A stretch of DNA of 64,000 nt from Chinchilla lanigera (GCF_000276665.1 NW_004955425.1:24300717-24364716); one strand, 5' to 3'. Positions 12,041-24,332 are shown, counted from the stretch's first letter. Notes: a model not told the origin generated them from the sequence alone. Made by a program: numbers and translations.

Positions 12041-12367
12041 TGTTAGACAGAATTGTGTCTCTCCCAAATTTATCTGCTGAAGTCCTAACTGGCAGTCTCT
12101 CAAGATGTGACTGAATTTGGAGACAGGGCCTTTAAAGAGATGGTTAAGTTAAAATGAGACCATGAAGGTGGTGGGCTATTATCAAGTCTGACTGGTACCC
12201 TTCGGGGTGGGGATTAAAGCTAAGGAGAGAGAATTCGGAAGCAACCAAAACTGCAGACACCTTGACCGTGGATTTCCAGCCTCTGAAACTATGAGGAAGT
12301 AAATTTCTATGGTCTAAACCACTCCATCTCTGGCATTTTATTTAGGGCAACCCAAGTAAACTAATAC
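12041..12367 (+). mobile_element. MLT1-type MaLR solo LTR
   Basis: Close to the MLT1 LTR by eye: tgttagacagaattgtgtct, caagatgtgactgaatttgg, agacagggcctttaaagaga, tccagcctctgaaactatga and a terminal aactaatac. It contains no coding sequence. Confidence 0.85.
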
Positions 12368-12458
12368 ATTAGCTAAACCATCAGTCACCACCCAGCATCT
12401 GAAACCCCTTAGCTAGTTGTATTTTGTCTTCGCTGCATTTAATACTACCTGGCAGATA

Positions 12459-12765
12459 TACAGCTTATCTAAAATGCTTGGCCCACCATCTTGGATTTCA
12501 GAATATTTGCACATATATAATCAGATATTGTACAGACAGAAGCCAAGTCTAAACCTAACAATTCAATTGTGTCTCGTGAACTCTCACATACACAGCCTGA
12601 CGGTGATTTCACACGGTATTCTCAGTGCACCTCCATTTAACTGTGACCTGTCACATAAGGTCAGGGTGAAATTTTCTTTCCATTTGTGACCTTATTGTTA
12701 GTGCGCAGAAAGCTTTAGGCTTTTGGAGCACTTTGGGTTTCGGATTAGGGTCGCTCATCCTGTAT
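12459..12765. mobile_element. Small non-autonomous DNA transposon fossil (Tc1/mariner-Tigger-like)
   Basis: The left end, tacagcttatctaaaatgct, and the right end, cggattagggtcgctcatcc followed by tgta, are degenerate inverted repeats of the kind that begins TACAGGTTGAGCATCCC, flanked by TA. The interior contains tttcagaatatttgcacata and gacctgtcacataaggtcag, as in a common mammalian fossil transposon. I am not sure of the family name. Confidence 0.65.
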
Positions 12766-12824
12766 AGTATTTATTTATTGAACTGACTTATCCACATTGA
12801 ATGTAAACTCTTTAGAAGCAAGAG

Positions 12825-13030
12825 TCTTGAGCACAGTGGATAAAAGCACAAGCCTATAGAACATGTGCAAGACTGAGCCCAAGGTTGGCCCCTTGAGTTA
12901 TGTGCTCTAAGGCTAACTGACTTGGCCTGCCTCAGTATCCTCATCTGTAAGATGGGGACAGTAATAGTGCTGCTTTCAGTGTTGTGAGTTAATGGAAGAA
13001 AACTCTAGCACAGTGCCTGGCACACAGGAA
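12825..13030 (+). repeat. MIR SINE
   Basis: Near-full MIR: tgagcacagtggataaaag, gcctcagtatcctcatctgt, aagatggggacagtaatagt and agcacagtgcctggcacac. Confidence 0.9.
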
Positions 13031-13379
13031 TCACCACTGGTGGTAGCTAGGATTGCTTTTAACATTCCAGGATCATTCCCCTTCCCCACTGCCAGTGTAT
13101 GTAACCCACTGTTTGCACCTGTCCCTCAACACAGTTTCGTGTGCTGTCCTCTGCCACACAGCCCTCAGGAAGCACCCATGTGTCTCCTCTCCTCACTGCC
13201 TGCTGCGCCCCTTGGTGACTCTCACAAGTTCTACTGCCTTAGGTTAAGCGCAGACTGAAATTGGATTTAGGAGGGGCTCTGAGAATATGTATGCTCACAG
13301 TGGCCAGGTTTCCCCTGGGCACGAGGCTCCCATGACACTGATAATGCCGACTGCAAAGAGCTGCAGCTCACAGCTACGT

Positions 13380-13565
13380 AGCACATTGACTAACGCTTAG
13401 CAGATACTTGGCACTTACAGGAAAGTATTTACACTCCTCTGATGAGACCAGTATTATAACCCTTTAACAGAGCAGCAAAAAGAGAGGCTTAGTGAGCTAA
13501 GTGACTTGTTCCAGATTACACGGCTAGGAAGCAGCTGAGCATAATTTAAATCCAGGTTGTTACCT
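13380..13565 (-). repeat. MIR SINE (antisense)
   Basis: Contains agaggcttagtgagctaag, tgacttgttccagattacac, ggctaggaagcagctgagca and aatccaggttgtt. This is the complement MIR core. Confidence 0.88.
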
Positions 13566-15978
13566 GTGCAGTATACATTGCCACCACCTCCCTCCACTCT
13601 GCTTTGACAAATCCTTTGAGATCAATGCAGTGATCAGTGCTTACTACACTCAGGTCCTAGGAAACTCACAGTGTAGCCTTCTCTTGAGCTAAAAGCAGCC
13701 AGTTCGGATCTAAATTAGTTCCCTAACGCAAAGTGTGTCTATGCTTCAACACCGGCCGAAGGTGCCCAGACTCCTTGGGACTGGCTGACATTTCTAGAAG
13801 CATCTGGGGGGTACAGCTGTGCACTGGACTTTCGGCTCCACTAAACCCAGCTTCAACTCACTCCTGCAACTTCTGAGTCATGATTACCTCGAGATGCAAC
13901 AATGTGAACCACAATTTCCTCCTTTAGAAAAGGGGGAACAACACTAGCTTCAGCTGACATGAGCACAAAAACAGGTAACACACATGGAATCACCTTGTGA
14001 AAAAGCACCCAGTGGGCAACAGATGCTTCAGAAATGATTGTTCACACAAAGAAATGAAAGGAGATAGGAAGCCAAGTTGACCTGAAGTCAACCACACTGT
14101 CCTCCACGAAGCAGACCAGCCGCTTGTTCCTGAACATGTAAACTCTGCAGTTTTCTAGGCGGAGATCACCGGACCACACGACACCCTTCCGAAAAACCCC
14201 CGTCCAGAGAGCCTCAGAGAAATGAGTGACAAAGTGGGATTCTGTGATGTGGGTTCCTGGGAACTCACTACAGGTGGAACTAGGCTGTCGTGTACCGCAC
14301 CTTCCACTTTGCAAGATAAACACTAGCCAGGGTGCAGAGTCAAGAAAAGAGAACCGAAAGTACCGGGCAACAGTTTCCTGACACTCAATTCTCATCTCAG
14401 GCTTCCGCATAAATTTGGCCTAAACACACATCTGAGACTTGATGAGGCAGGATCTCCTTCTGGGGTTTGTCTTGCACCGTGCACATGACCCAACCACAGA
14501 ATAATCACTGATGTTGCACTTTAAGCATTTCTCCGCCCCGATGCAGGCAGGAAAATGAAAGCAGCAAGCGTCCTAAGATCACTGTAAACTTACTCGTCAC
14601 AGCGCTTTCCTGTCCCTCACTCCCCTTCTGATAGTCCGGACATTCAATATGGGAATTCCATAGTGGGAATTCTAGAACACCAAGAGTATGCAGAGCTAAA
14701 GCTAAAGCCAGGCCATCCTGTGAGACCCACAATAGGCAAAAGCTGAACCCAGTAGGGGTTCCCTTCCCTTTACTACCGGTGTCTTCTGCTCAAAGTTAAC
14801 CCTTTCTTGGAGGTGGAAAGTGAAGATGAGATAGGAAGACTGGTTCCTCTAGAGTCTAGGAGGTCAGAGGGCAGAGCTCTCTGCAGGCAACCTGAAGGAA
14901 CAGCACAAGATGACACTACTGAAAAGTGTAACTGTGGGAAATGTCAGTTCAGTGTCATCCTCGGCCCCTTCCTCCTCTGGTTAAATCCTACATCCTTTGC
15001 CCAGCCCTTGTTGATTTACCCCGCCCCCACTGCCAGCTGTACTCAGGAAGTGACAAATGGGGACTCACTAGATGCCATCAGTCACTGTCACCCAGAGGAG
15101 AATGAGAAGAATCCAACATATGTTCTTGCAAATGCCTCCCCCTCCGCACTCCCACCTCCTCCTCTTCACCGGCACCCAATCTTTATAAGCCATTTTTTAA
15201 TTTCCCTTCAGGAGAAATGTATGAGGAGCAAATCAAAGGAGTGTGCAAGCAGCATTTTCTTTCCTGTGTTTGTTCATAGTTACAGCTCGCAGTTCCTGAA
15301 GGCCAGACTGAGGAGGGCTGCACACACGGCTCCTGCCAATGCCAACCACAGCAAGTGGAAGGGTGGATGGTGACGAAGGCTGCCCTACGCTGCGGCGAAG
15401 CGGGCTGCCGAGTAGCAAGGGTGCAGATGGTCCTCTTGGCACCTTGCTCCGCACAAACAGGAGTGCCCTGTTCCTCCACTGACCATGGTGGCTCCCGATA
15501 GACCAATTCCTATGGTAACAGCTCTATGTATAATGCACTAAAAATAAACCAGCACTGGAGGACAGACACTTGTGTTCATTTCTGGGAATACAGTAGGAGA
15601 ATGTGGCAACGCGTATCCAAGGCCACAGAATTCCCCTTTAGCACTATAATTCATTATTGGGCATTTTGCTGGCTAAATAACAAAAAGAAACAAACAACAA
15701 GAAGATCACCTGCAGGTATGAAGATATTAATCATAAGGATGTTAAAAATCAGCAACTTCAAGTGCAATGGCAGGAGAGAGCGTGAAGTTACGTTGCATTA
15801 TACAGATGGAAGACTACATGGCTTTCAAACCTAGGACGGTAACTTAGTAAAATAGAAGAAAGTTGACAGAGTAAACTTAAAATAATTTTAAAGATTTATG
15901 CACTTTTTGTCACTTGTATCCACACATGAGTTATGAGAAAAGATGACCTGGCATATGAGGTTAGAATTCTGGAGTTTC
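13566..15978. other. Unique intronic sequence with two longer chance ORFs
   Basis: No repeat recognised. A 122-codon frame on the minus strand (14042-14410) and a 188-codon frame on the plus strand (14807-15373) show no domain, signal or paralogue I recognise and no clear splice framing. I treat both as non-coding. Confidence 0.45.
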
Positions 15979-16139
15979 AGCTGGGCATGGTGGCGTGGTG
16001 GCGCCTGTAATCCCAGTACTCGGGAGGATGAGGCAGGAGAATCATTGCAAGTTCGAGACCAGCCTGGGCTACAAAGTGAGCTCAAGGCCAGCCTAAACTG
16101 CATAGGGAGACCCTGTCTTAAAAAGACCAAAAAAAAAAA
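15979..16139 (+). repeat. B1 SINE
   Basis: agctgggcatggtggcgtgg, cctgtaatcccagtactcgg, gaggcaggagaatcattgca, agcctgggctacaaagtgag and ccagcctaaactgcataggg, then an A-run. The internal duplication is present, and an extra gtggc repeat is found in the head. Confidence 0.96.
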
Positions 16140-16867
16140 GGGGGGTTTCTTAAATTCATTTTGTGATAAACAAGCATTAGTTTAAAATATTAGGGTAACA
16201 GTCACCATCGTCGCTTCAACCATTTTCAAAATCTCACTTCTACCCTTCACAGACAGGTAATGACAGAGGATGGGGACCCCCAGCAAATCGGGCGGGCAGT
16301 CCAGAGCTTGTGAGAAAGGCCAGGGAGCAGAATGAAAGAGCCATGTCATTTACGTGGACTGTAAACCTATGGCATAAGATACATGGTAAAGACACACACA
16401 AATCCAAACCGTATGCTTCCTACACGTCCCCGCAGTTGCCTATGCAAGAGAGGGGACTAGCGTTAAAAGGAAGTAACTCTTCGTTCAGCACAAACCAGTT
16501 ACCACCATGTACCAGTGGAACCTGTGCCGTGCCCGAGGAGCAAGGTTAGCCCGGCCTGTGCACCTGTCATCCTCCTGAGGGCCCTGCATGGTTCCAGGAC
16601 TGTGAAGTCGGCTGTGACTACCACAGCAGTGGGCATTTCCTCTGCGTGACACATGCTCTGCTCTCCACAGCAGCTCCTTGCGTGACACTGCTTCTGTTTA
16701 GAACCAGACCAGGGGGCTGCAAGACAGCATCGTTCCTGGGAAACAGTTAAACAAGTTACCAACAGCGCAGACCACTGGGTTATCCAATTGTATGGCTTTA
16801 CATGTAGTAGTTCTGTGCGAACATAAATCAATCTACACATTCACACACACAGGCGTGTCTGCACACA

Positions 16868-17182
16868 TCATCCCTTTGTGTCCATAGGGACTGGCTTCAG
16901 GACACTGTCCCCCAAGAGAACTCAAACGCGTAGATGATCAAATTCCTTCCATAAGATACTTGCGTACAACCCATGTGCATCCTCTTACGTACTTTACGTC
17001 ATTTCTACTTTACTTGTAATAATACAATGCAAAGCTATGTGAACAGGTGTTGTACTGTTGTGGGAGTAATAGGGAGGAAAAATGCCTTTACATGCTTAAA
17101 GATTTTTTTTAACACCCAAATGTTGATCCATAATTGGCTGAAACCTCAGACGCAGACCCCGTGACTACTGAGGGCCAAGTAT
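16868..17182. mobile_element. Small non-autonomous DNA transposon fossil (Tigger-like MITE)
   Basis: Starts atccctttgtgtccataggg, actggcttcaggaca and ends gaccccgtgactactgaggg, ccaagtatg. The two ends are inverted versions of one another in the style of the mammalian 'CATCCCTCGGTATCC' element. The middle reads tgtaataatacaatgcaaag, also typical. Confidence 0.65.
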
Positions 17183-18341
17183 GTAATTATTTCTCTACGT
17201 AGTTACCTCTCTGCATGCACAGTTCCCTTTCCTCCATCATGAACTCGCTGTTCAGAAATGAGCTCTGGTAGGTTATGAAAGAAACTGGCAAGAGTGGTTA
17301 CCTCTGCAGGGTGGACTTGTAGGCGGAAGACTTAATCTTCATCATGTACCCTGTTCTTGGACCTTTCAAATTTTGTACTATGTGTGTATGTGGCTACAAA
17401 TAAAAATTTTAAAGTACTTAATTAAGCAACCACCCACTCTGTACACACAGTATTACAACATAAGCCTATGAAGTAAAATGTTCCCATCATGCCAGAGCCA
17501 GCAGGAAGCCGGCCAAGTCCTCCTCTCTAACCTATCTCTACTCTGCTTTCTCTCGATTTCCTCCCGGGACCTCTGCCCCCAGCTCAGCCCCAAGCTGCTC
17601 ACAAGGTGGCAGCATCTGCTGCCAGGCCCGCCTGGCTCCTTCGGTTTTCTGTGCAGGTTAATAATTAACTGCGGCCCTGCCACCCAGAGAGCCTCCCTAG
17701 GACCGAAGTCAGCTGGAGGCTGCTGTCTCGGTCACATGTCCCTGCTCTTGGGTCTCAACATGGGTCTTGGCCCCAGAACTCCAGTTTCCTACAAGCCATG
17801 GAGGGCTGCAGGAAAGGCAGGGGTTCTGCGGCCTCCTAATACCTTCCCAAGGTATCTCAGATGCTTGCAAATTAATGTCACTTTCTTAGGTTTGGCTCTG
17901 CTCAGAATAGCAGCTAGTGGGCCGCAGAGGCCCCTGGAACCAGAAGAGAGTAACGAGGGGCGAGCAGGAGACACTGTCTGCCCTGTAGGTCCTGCCCCCA
18001 GAGCACTGTGAGAACCCAGCGCCCCAGCACCAGCCAGCACCCCAGCACCAGCCAGCACCACTCCTCACTCAGCTCCCGTGAAGAACGAGAGTCCCCAGAG
18101 AAGTCAGTCCCAGCTCACTTGTCCAGCAACGCCGTTCTGTGCTGCCCTGTGACAGACATCAGAAATACCGAAAACTTTCTCTGTGGCAAAACCCTACAGA
18201 AGGGGGAATGCAAGACAAATGAATAAAAGCAATCCCACCTTACCCATCTAAGGGAAAAAAAGATGGTCTGGTGCTTTGGGGAGGAGGGGCAAGAAGAACC
18301 CAGGAAATAAATTTGTATGTAATAAAATCAAATGTAACCTG
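17183..18341. other. Unique intronic sequence
   Basis: No gene recognised. Overlapping frames on both strands (17453-18068) come from moderately GC-rich sequence and have no recognisable domain. Confidence 0.4.
18023..18058. repeat. 18-bp tandem duplication
   Basis: The unit cccagcaccagccagcac occurs twice in perfect tandem (18023-18040 and 18041-18058). The trailing sequence starts a third partial copy. Confidence 0.95.
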
Positions 18342-18519
18342 TTCTGGGTATGATGGCACTCTGGGAGGCTGAGGCAGGAAGATCACAAATTCAGGCCCAC
18401 TGTGGGGACCTTCATGACTTAGTGAGACCCTGTCACAAAATAAAAATTTTAAAAAGGGATAGGGTTGTAGCTGAGTGCAAAGGTCCCAGGTTCAAACCTC
18501 AATATCAAAGAAAAAAAAT
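18342..18519 (+). repeat. B4 SINE (B1+ID fusion)
   Basis: B1-like half: gggaggctgaggcaggaaga and agtgagaccctgtcacaaaa. ID-like half: gggttgtagctgagtgcaaa and ggtcccaggttcaaacctc, then an A-run. Confidence 0.85.
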
Positions 18520-19730
18520 TCACTCTCCAATCAAAAACTGTATCATTAGGAAAAATAAAAAAGCCAAGAAAAGCTCAATAATCTACAGAAAGAAACTGGC
18601 TGGGACAAACAGGCCACTGAGACGCACGCTCTGAGCTCCCCTCCTCCTGAGGAGCAGGACCATGGAACCAGCCTGGTCTCTAGGAGGTTTCCAGTTGCCT
18701 GGGCACAGGCCAGAGGGCTGCGAGAAGACACTGGCCTGGGTGAAGGGGTGGGAGGGGCGTGCCCTCACCCACCGCACTGGGATCTGCCACAGTCACCAGA
18801 GTGTGTCCCCTTCTGTGAAGTCGATAACGGCCACACAGAGACACCGGCTGAAACCACAGGCACCGTCACTCGACGGTTTTCGGAACAGGAGCTGGTTATA
18901 AGAGACCTCTCTTCCACTACAGCGTTCTCGGGTTTCAGGAAATGCGGCTTGAGGGACAGTGGAGCAGCTCCAAGCAATAACAAATCATACTGCGAGGGTG
19001 TCCTTGGTTGGCTTGGGTTTCACAATACCTCCCAGCCTCAACCCAACACTTTCCAGGCTGGTTATCGGAAAGACGCAGGGTCTGAAGCCGACTAGCTACA
19101 AGCTTTATGATCTAAACATCTAGAGACGTTGCTAACTGCCTTTCCTGACCAGGCCTCTATTTCCTGAGCCACAGTTCTAGCACACATGTAGAGTATTAAA
19201 TAGACAGCACACACTGACACTCAACATCTTCACATATGTGAAGAATGGAGTTCTACATAACATAACTCTGCACAAGAATAAGACATTGGGGGTGTAGAAT
19301 TAGGTGACGACGAACTAAGGCCCAAGGCAGAACTGCAGTCACACAGAAAATACAATTCAAATTATCCTAGGAAAGGGGAAACAATTTAAAGTAAGTTTTA
19401 ACCGTTGGGTTTCATCTGTTGGCAAGACCTGATCCCCATGAGGCTCCAGGCATACAGGATGGATCAGGAGATTTCAGATTTTATCAGGAGCCAAAGTGTC
19501 ATTGGAGGTATTGAGTAGCAAGGCAAAGCAGAAGTATTAGTCATATCTAATCACCTAAATTATTTACACAAATTGGAATTGACCCGGACTAACTTTAGCC
19601 TCGAAAAACCCACTCTGGGCAACAGGTACCTGCCAGGGTGTGGCAGGTACGGGAGGGGATGCTGGCTGGGTGGGCCTGCTGGCCACAGCTCCAGGCCTCT
19701 GCTGTGGGAGACCTCAGAAGCAGGAAAGCA
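18520..19730. other. Unique intronic sequence
   Basis: No recognised gene. There is a possible MIR-like remnant near 19180-19350, too weak to call. Confidence 0.35.
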
Positions 19731-19892
19731 TGGCCAGGCGTGGTGGTGCATGCCTGTAACCCCAGCACGCACGAGGCTGAGGCAGGAGGATCGTTGCAAG
19801 TTTGAGACCAGCCTGGGCTACAAAGTGAGCTCAAGGCCAGCCTGAACTGCATAGTGAGACCCTGCCTCAAAAAGACCAAAAAAAAAAAAAAA
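19731..19892 (+). repeat. B1 SINE
   Basis: tggccaggcgtggtggtgca, tgcctgtaaccccagcacgc, gaggctgaggcaggaggatc, ctacaaagtgagctcaaggc and cctgaactgcatagtgagac, then an A-run. The body looks near-consensus and carries the internal duplication. Confidence 0.97.
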
Positions 19893-20119
19893 GGCAGAAA
19901 AACCAGGTGCGTGTGAGTTCATCAATGCGTGGGGCTAATTAAAAGCGAGTTAAACACCTGCTTGTTGAGTGAAATACATCTGAAACTCTGAGAGGATTTC
20001 ACACGGAGGTGAAGCACACTCAGGCTGCCCTCAGGTGGGTGAAGGTTGCAGGGGCTCAGTGGCTCCTTTCAGTGCGCTCCTGCAAAGCAGGCTTTCTCAG
20101 TGATGAAGGCACCTTCGAA

Positions 20120-20285
20120 GAAGCTGTGCAAAACTAAGAGACAGCAGGGAAATGCAAACAAAACTGTAAGGAAATACCACTTCATACTCCTTGGCTATTT
20201 TAAACAAACAGAACCCACAGGAAACAACAAAGTTGCTGAGGGCACAGAGACACTGAAACCTTCCACGCCCTGCTATCCCTGCCAC
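20120..20285 (+). mobile_element. LINE-1 ORF2 3' fragment
   Basis: gggaaatgcaaacaaaact, gtaaggaaataccacttcat and attttaaacaaacagaaccc resemble the L1 stretch 'gaaatgcaaatcaaaac...gagataccacttca'. The fragment is short and diverged. Confidence 0.5.
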
Positions 20286-21284
20286 AGACTGTGTGTGACA
20301 GAGTGTGGGCCCTCAGCCTGCCTGGATACTCAGCTCCGGCACCCTCAGGCAGGCAAGAGTCAGTTTTCTTCAGTCAGAGATACCCTCTCAATCCGCACGC
20401 CCAGCAGCTTCCTTTTCTCTCTTTTATCTGCTGAGTAAAGGAAGAATGATGCAGCTTCTGCATACTTTATTCACACCTGTATGACCATGAGCTTATGTCA
20501 ACTGCCTGTTTTTTGGGGTATGAAGAACACAGAGTGATTCACACAATCTGTCCAAGAAAAAACACCTTTCTATTTCCAAGTTCCTGCCAATGTATGGGTT
20601 AGTGAAAGAAAGTTGTGAAGAAAACTTAGAGAACCTTGAACCCTCTGTTTCTATAAATAGTTAAAATAACATCCAGGAGACTCCTGCAGCCCCTCCTAAA
20701 GCCAGGTACACTCTAAGCCTGGCACTTGTGATGGTGCAGGAAGGGCTGCTCAGGGAGAAACACCAGGCACACAAAGCAGGCAGTGCTAGAAAGACAACAT
20801 TACCAGTGTCCAGGGGACACTAATGTCCAGGGGATAAGGCTGAGCAGGGCTCCTTCCTTACTACTGGAATTGTACCCGAGGCCCAAAGCTGAGGGTAGGG
20901 GCCAGAAACCTCCTTAGAGGCCAGAAGCAACTGGGGCTTGCCGCCAGCGTCGATGAGCACAGCCCCTCCAGCCATGCAGTCTCCAGGAAAGGCAGCGGGA
21001 TAGAGGTCGGCTTTGAGATGGGCTCATTTCTCACGCAGGTTACTACCTGCTTCCCCCACAAGTCAGGGGCACGGATGTGTTCCAAGAGACTCTCGGGGAA
21101 ACCAAGGCACTGAAGGAGAGACAGGGCACTCCGTTTCAGTACATGTCCTGCTCCTCATCTGGCTGCTTGCTGGGCTTCAAATACGGAATGGGAGAGAGCT
21201 GGGGAAACCTGGTGTGCGTCCTTGGAAGGATTGGGTGTGGACACCCATGACCCCAAGCCTCGCCCCATTTTGGAACTGGAGGTC
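20286..21284. other. Unique intronic sequence
   Basis: No recognised feature. GC content rises towards 21 kb. Confidence 0.35.
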
Positions 21285-21293
21285 TGGAGGGCG

Positions 21294-21307
21294 GCGCCCC
21301 CTAGAGG
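21294..21307 (-). promoter_or_regulatory. CTCF-like core motif
   Basis: Plus-strand gcgccccctagagg fits the complement of the CTCF core CCASYAGRKGGCRS at 13 of 14 positions. The mismatch, A for T, is in the less constrained end. Confidence 0.5.
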
Positions 21308-21956
21308 AGCTCTGCAATCAGAGTTCTGAAGGGGACAGTCCGGGTGCAGGGTTCCAGGACAGAAGACCCCGCTCTCTCCATCCACTGCTGTTGAGTGGTG
21401 GCAGGGAGCTGAGCTGCTTCCCGGGACTCAGGGCTGAAGCTAGGCCCTCGGCCATGACGCTGTAGAGGGACACTCTGTTCTGCTCTGGCCTCTCAGAGAG
21501 AAGACGGGAACGTGAAACAGGCCCTAGAGTGTCAGGAACATGGGCTGAGCAGAGGCCAGCGACAGAAAGAGGCCCGAGGAAGCAGGGAGCTACAGTGGCC
21601 GCTCCTCCCACTGTCCTCCACCTGGGGAGTCAGGTGTCTGCCCAGCCCGTGCTCCTGACCTCCGACTCCTTCTCCCCACCCAACACCGTGGAGGAGCTGC
21701 AGCTCAGAGGCGCGCGTGAGGGGGTGCGTGGGGCCCGAGCTGAGGGTTTCAGCGAAGGATGCGGAGTCTGAGAACACGCTGCGACATCAGTGCAAGCCCA
21801 GAAGGCGCAGCCCCGTGGAAGTGATGCCCGAAGTAAACTCTTCGTGCCGTCACCTCCACCTGAGCTCCCGTGGGAGTGGTGACACAAACAGCAGGCCAAA
21901 CACACACCCTCCCCTTACTCCCCAGTAGGGTGCAGTGGGGAAACAGCCCCTCGGCA

Positions 21957-21970
21957 CTGCCCCCTACTGT
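21957..21970 (-). promoter_or_regulatory. CTCF-like core motif (second, same orientation)
   Basis: Plus-strand ctgccccctactgt fits the complement CTCF core at 13 of 14 positions. It lies 663 bp from the first motif and has the same orientation. Confidence 0.4.
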
Positions 21971-22245
21971 GCCCCGGCCGAGGTCACCTGGGGCCCCCGG
22001 TGGCCTCTCCAAGAAGGGGCCCAGGGCCTGACTTGCTTGGCTTGGCATCCAAACCCGGCCCCTTCTCCAGGTGTGAACGTCCCAGGGAAACACTGCCCGG
22101 CAGGCGCTACTTCCCCTGACAGACCACCAAGGCGGCTTCACCGCAGTGCTGCCCCTGGCCGGGACCCCAGCTCTGTCAACTCGAAATGAAGCACCTGCTG
22201 GCTCTGCCCCATGAGCCCAGGGAGCGTCGGGTGTCCACTGTGACT

Positions 22246-23152
22246 TCAGAACTGGCTGCTGCTCACTTGGAGCTTAAGCATGCATCGCATTGCATTTACA
22301 TTTCTGATCTATCCCATCAGGCGCTGCGATAGGTGGTCATGAATATAAAAACTCTGTCAGTGTACCCACCCCTTCCTAGTATCTCTCAGCAGGGAACAGC
22401 CATACTCGACAACTACAGTCTGACCTTTAGCAGAAACACAAAAGCACTATTGAAGGAAAAAACCAAAAAACAGTTCTGAACAGAATGCACCAGAACTCAA
22501 ACTTGCCAAGCTGTCTGCACTCTGGAATTCTGCAGAGTTTAAATGTCAACTGTCCAAAACCAGCCTGGTGGGTTTCTCTGAAATAACACTTAAGTACTCT
22601 CATTTCTACCAGGCTCTGTAGCTGGCATGTTAGACAATTAAGGGTCGCTGGGCACCACTACCCGGAAGGGCACTCCGTACATGTCCTGCTGAAGCGAACA
22701 CAGTGGGGCCTCTACGAACCTTTTAAAGTATAAACCAGGGAGCCTATCTTAACCAAGCGACCTCAGCCAGTACCCTCCCTGCTGCTGAGTCCCTATACAA
22801 ACACCAGGGCTCGGAGTCACTGAGCATTGAAGGAGGAACTTGGATTACTGAGCAAAGATCTTTTCCCCGGGAAATAGAGGCCATGCACTGGAAGATGCTC
22901 TCACACTCCATGCCCCAGAGAGCTGGGGGACAGCTCAGCAAGGACATTTATGCCACAAATGAAAATGACAGCATCTGAACCCAGAGCATACCTAATCACC
23001 AAATTCCACAAGGAGAAAACTCTACTTACTCTTCCAATTTTCAGAGTTAAAGAACTTCACATTTAACTGAGCCTGTGAAGCTTATCAGCTGTCTGAAACA
23101 TTTCCCAGAGGCACAAAATAAACGGTGATGGATCTTAACATTAGAACTGAGA
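22246..23152. other. Unique intronic sequence
   Basis: No gene or clear repeat recognised. Confidence 0.35.
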
Positions 23153-23285
23153 GGAAGCCGGGTACTGTGAGGTGCACATCTGTAATTCAGCTATTCAGGA
23201 AGCTGAGGCAGGAGGATCAGGAGTTCAAGGCCAGCTTGGTCAGCTTAGCAAGACTCCATCTCAAAAATAATAATAAAAATTAAAG
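23153..23285 (+). repeat. B1-type SINE (old)
   Basis: agccgggtactgtgaggtgc, ttcaggaagctgaggcagga and agcaagactccatctcaaaa. The internal duplication is not evident, as in B4-type B1 halves. Confidence 0.8.
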
Positions 23286-24129
23286 AAAATAAAATTGCAA
23301 TGAAAACATTCATACCAAGTCTTTCAAAATAGCTTACCAATCTTTAAAAAATTCTTATAAAAAGAAAAAGGAAAGAAAAAAGGAAAAGAAAGTATGTAGT
23401 ACACAATTTGATGGGAAACTTTTGTCCAAACCAGTGTTCCGTGAAACGAGTTAGGAATATGTTGCTGGGAACCACTTACATGGTGCGTGTTGATAAGGAA
23501 TGAGGAGTTCTCAGGAACAGATTTAATATTAATGTTATTCCTACTCCTACTTTGTTTTTGTGCACCACAGAAAATAACAAGAAATAATGAAACAAAGTTT
23601 CTCCCTTAATTGCCAACCCCACCCGCCCTACTCAGAGCGCTAGTCATTGCTTCTAGCATGTTCTGTGATTTTCACCGCATCAGTAAGCCTGCAAGGGCCT
23701 CCAGCTGAAGAAGAGGATGCAGAAAGCAGTCTTTGTCCCTCCGTCTACTGCACAGGAGTTGGCAGCATTTGTTCTGAAACAGGCAGAGTGAGGCTTCATC
23801 AGGAATGACCCCCAGGCCTTCTCTCTCGCAGACCTAGCCGAGCTCCATGGCAATCACTCCAGTGCCTTGTCCGCTTAAGGTTCTGTGATCAACATCTTGA
23901 AATTCCTAATGTTTAACAAAAAGCCTCTCATTTTCATATCACAAAGAGCCCTCTAAATTATGTAGCAGGACCTACATAGAAGTGATTTTCTTTTTAATGG
24001 TACCAAAGCATTAAGCAAACATAAAAAATTTTACTTCATGCCATACATGGATTTTACTCTATTTTTAAAATGCCAAAACATTTTATCCTCTCAAATTCAA
24101 TCAAGGTAAAGTACTAGTCAAGAGTACTA
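23286..24129. other. Unique intronic sequence
   Basis: AT-rich, with an A/G-rich run near 23345-23395. No recognised feature. Confidence 0.35.
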
Positions 24130-24332
24130 CTCTCTGCGTCATTTCCTGGTGGTCATGATGTGAGCAACTTTGCTCCAGCTGCATGCCTGACACGATGCTC
24201 AGCTTGGCCCAACATGGTAGGATCAAGTGACTGGACTGAACTCTCTCAAACCAACAGCCAAATAAATGTTCTTTCCTCTTACATTGTTCATCTCATGTAT
24301 TTTGTCACAGCAAATAAAAGCTGACTGATGCA
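24130..24332 (+). mobile_element. 3' part of a MaLR-type LTR
   Basis: ctctctcaaaccaacagcca, aataaatgttctttcctctt, gtattttgtcacagcaaata and aaagctgactgatgca. This is the sense version of the LTR end that appears antisense at 38608, 45655 and 48206. The AATAAA lies in the usual place. Confidence 0.6.

Larger units (their letters stand above)
21285..22245. promoter_or_regulatory. GC- and CpG-enriched, repeat-free block (candidate regulatory element)
   Basis: By eye this is the most CpG-dense non-repeat DNA in the window, especially 21708-21860, where I count about 14 CpGs in 150 bp. That is close to the number expected without CpG depletion. No SINE or LTR falls inside it. It contains two CTCF-like core motifs. 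Overlapping reading frames on both strands reflect GC richness and show no recognisable protein. It could be a weak CpG island, enhancer or insulator inside IQGAP2. Sequence alone cannot show activity. Confidence 0.4.

Noticed and set aside
14042..14410. 122-codon minus-strand ORF, considered as an exon or retrocopy
   Set aside because: No match to any family I know, including IQGAP2 or the thrombin-receptor genes that neighbour IQGAP2 in other mammals.
14807..15373. 188-codon plus-strand ORF
   Set aside because: No recognisable domain, low-complexity proline/histidine segments, no splice framing and opposite to the host gene. Consistent with a chance frame.
15433..15450. Reading 'GAKR' near a possible donor, considered as the missing upstream IQGAP2 exon
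   Set aside because: The preceding residues do not match YLCHLEE, and no GT follows at the required phase.
17478..18068. 177-codon plus-strand ORF with overlapping minus-strand frames
   Set aside because: Frames on both strands arise from moderate GC content. Nothing protein-like is recognisable.
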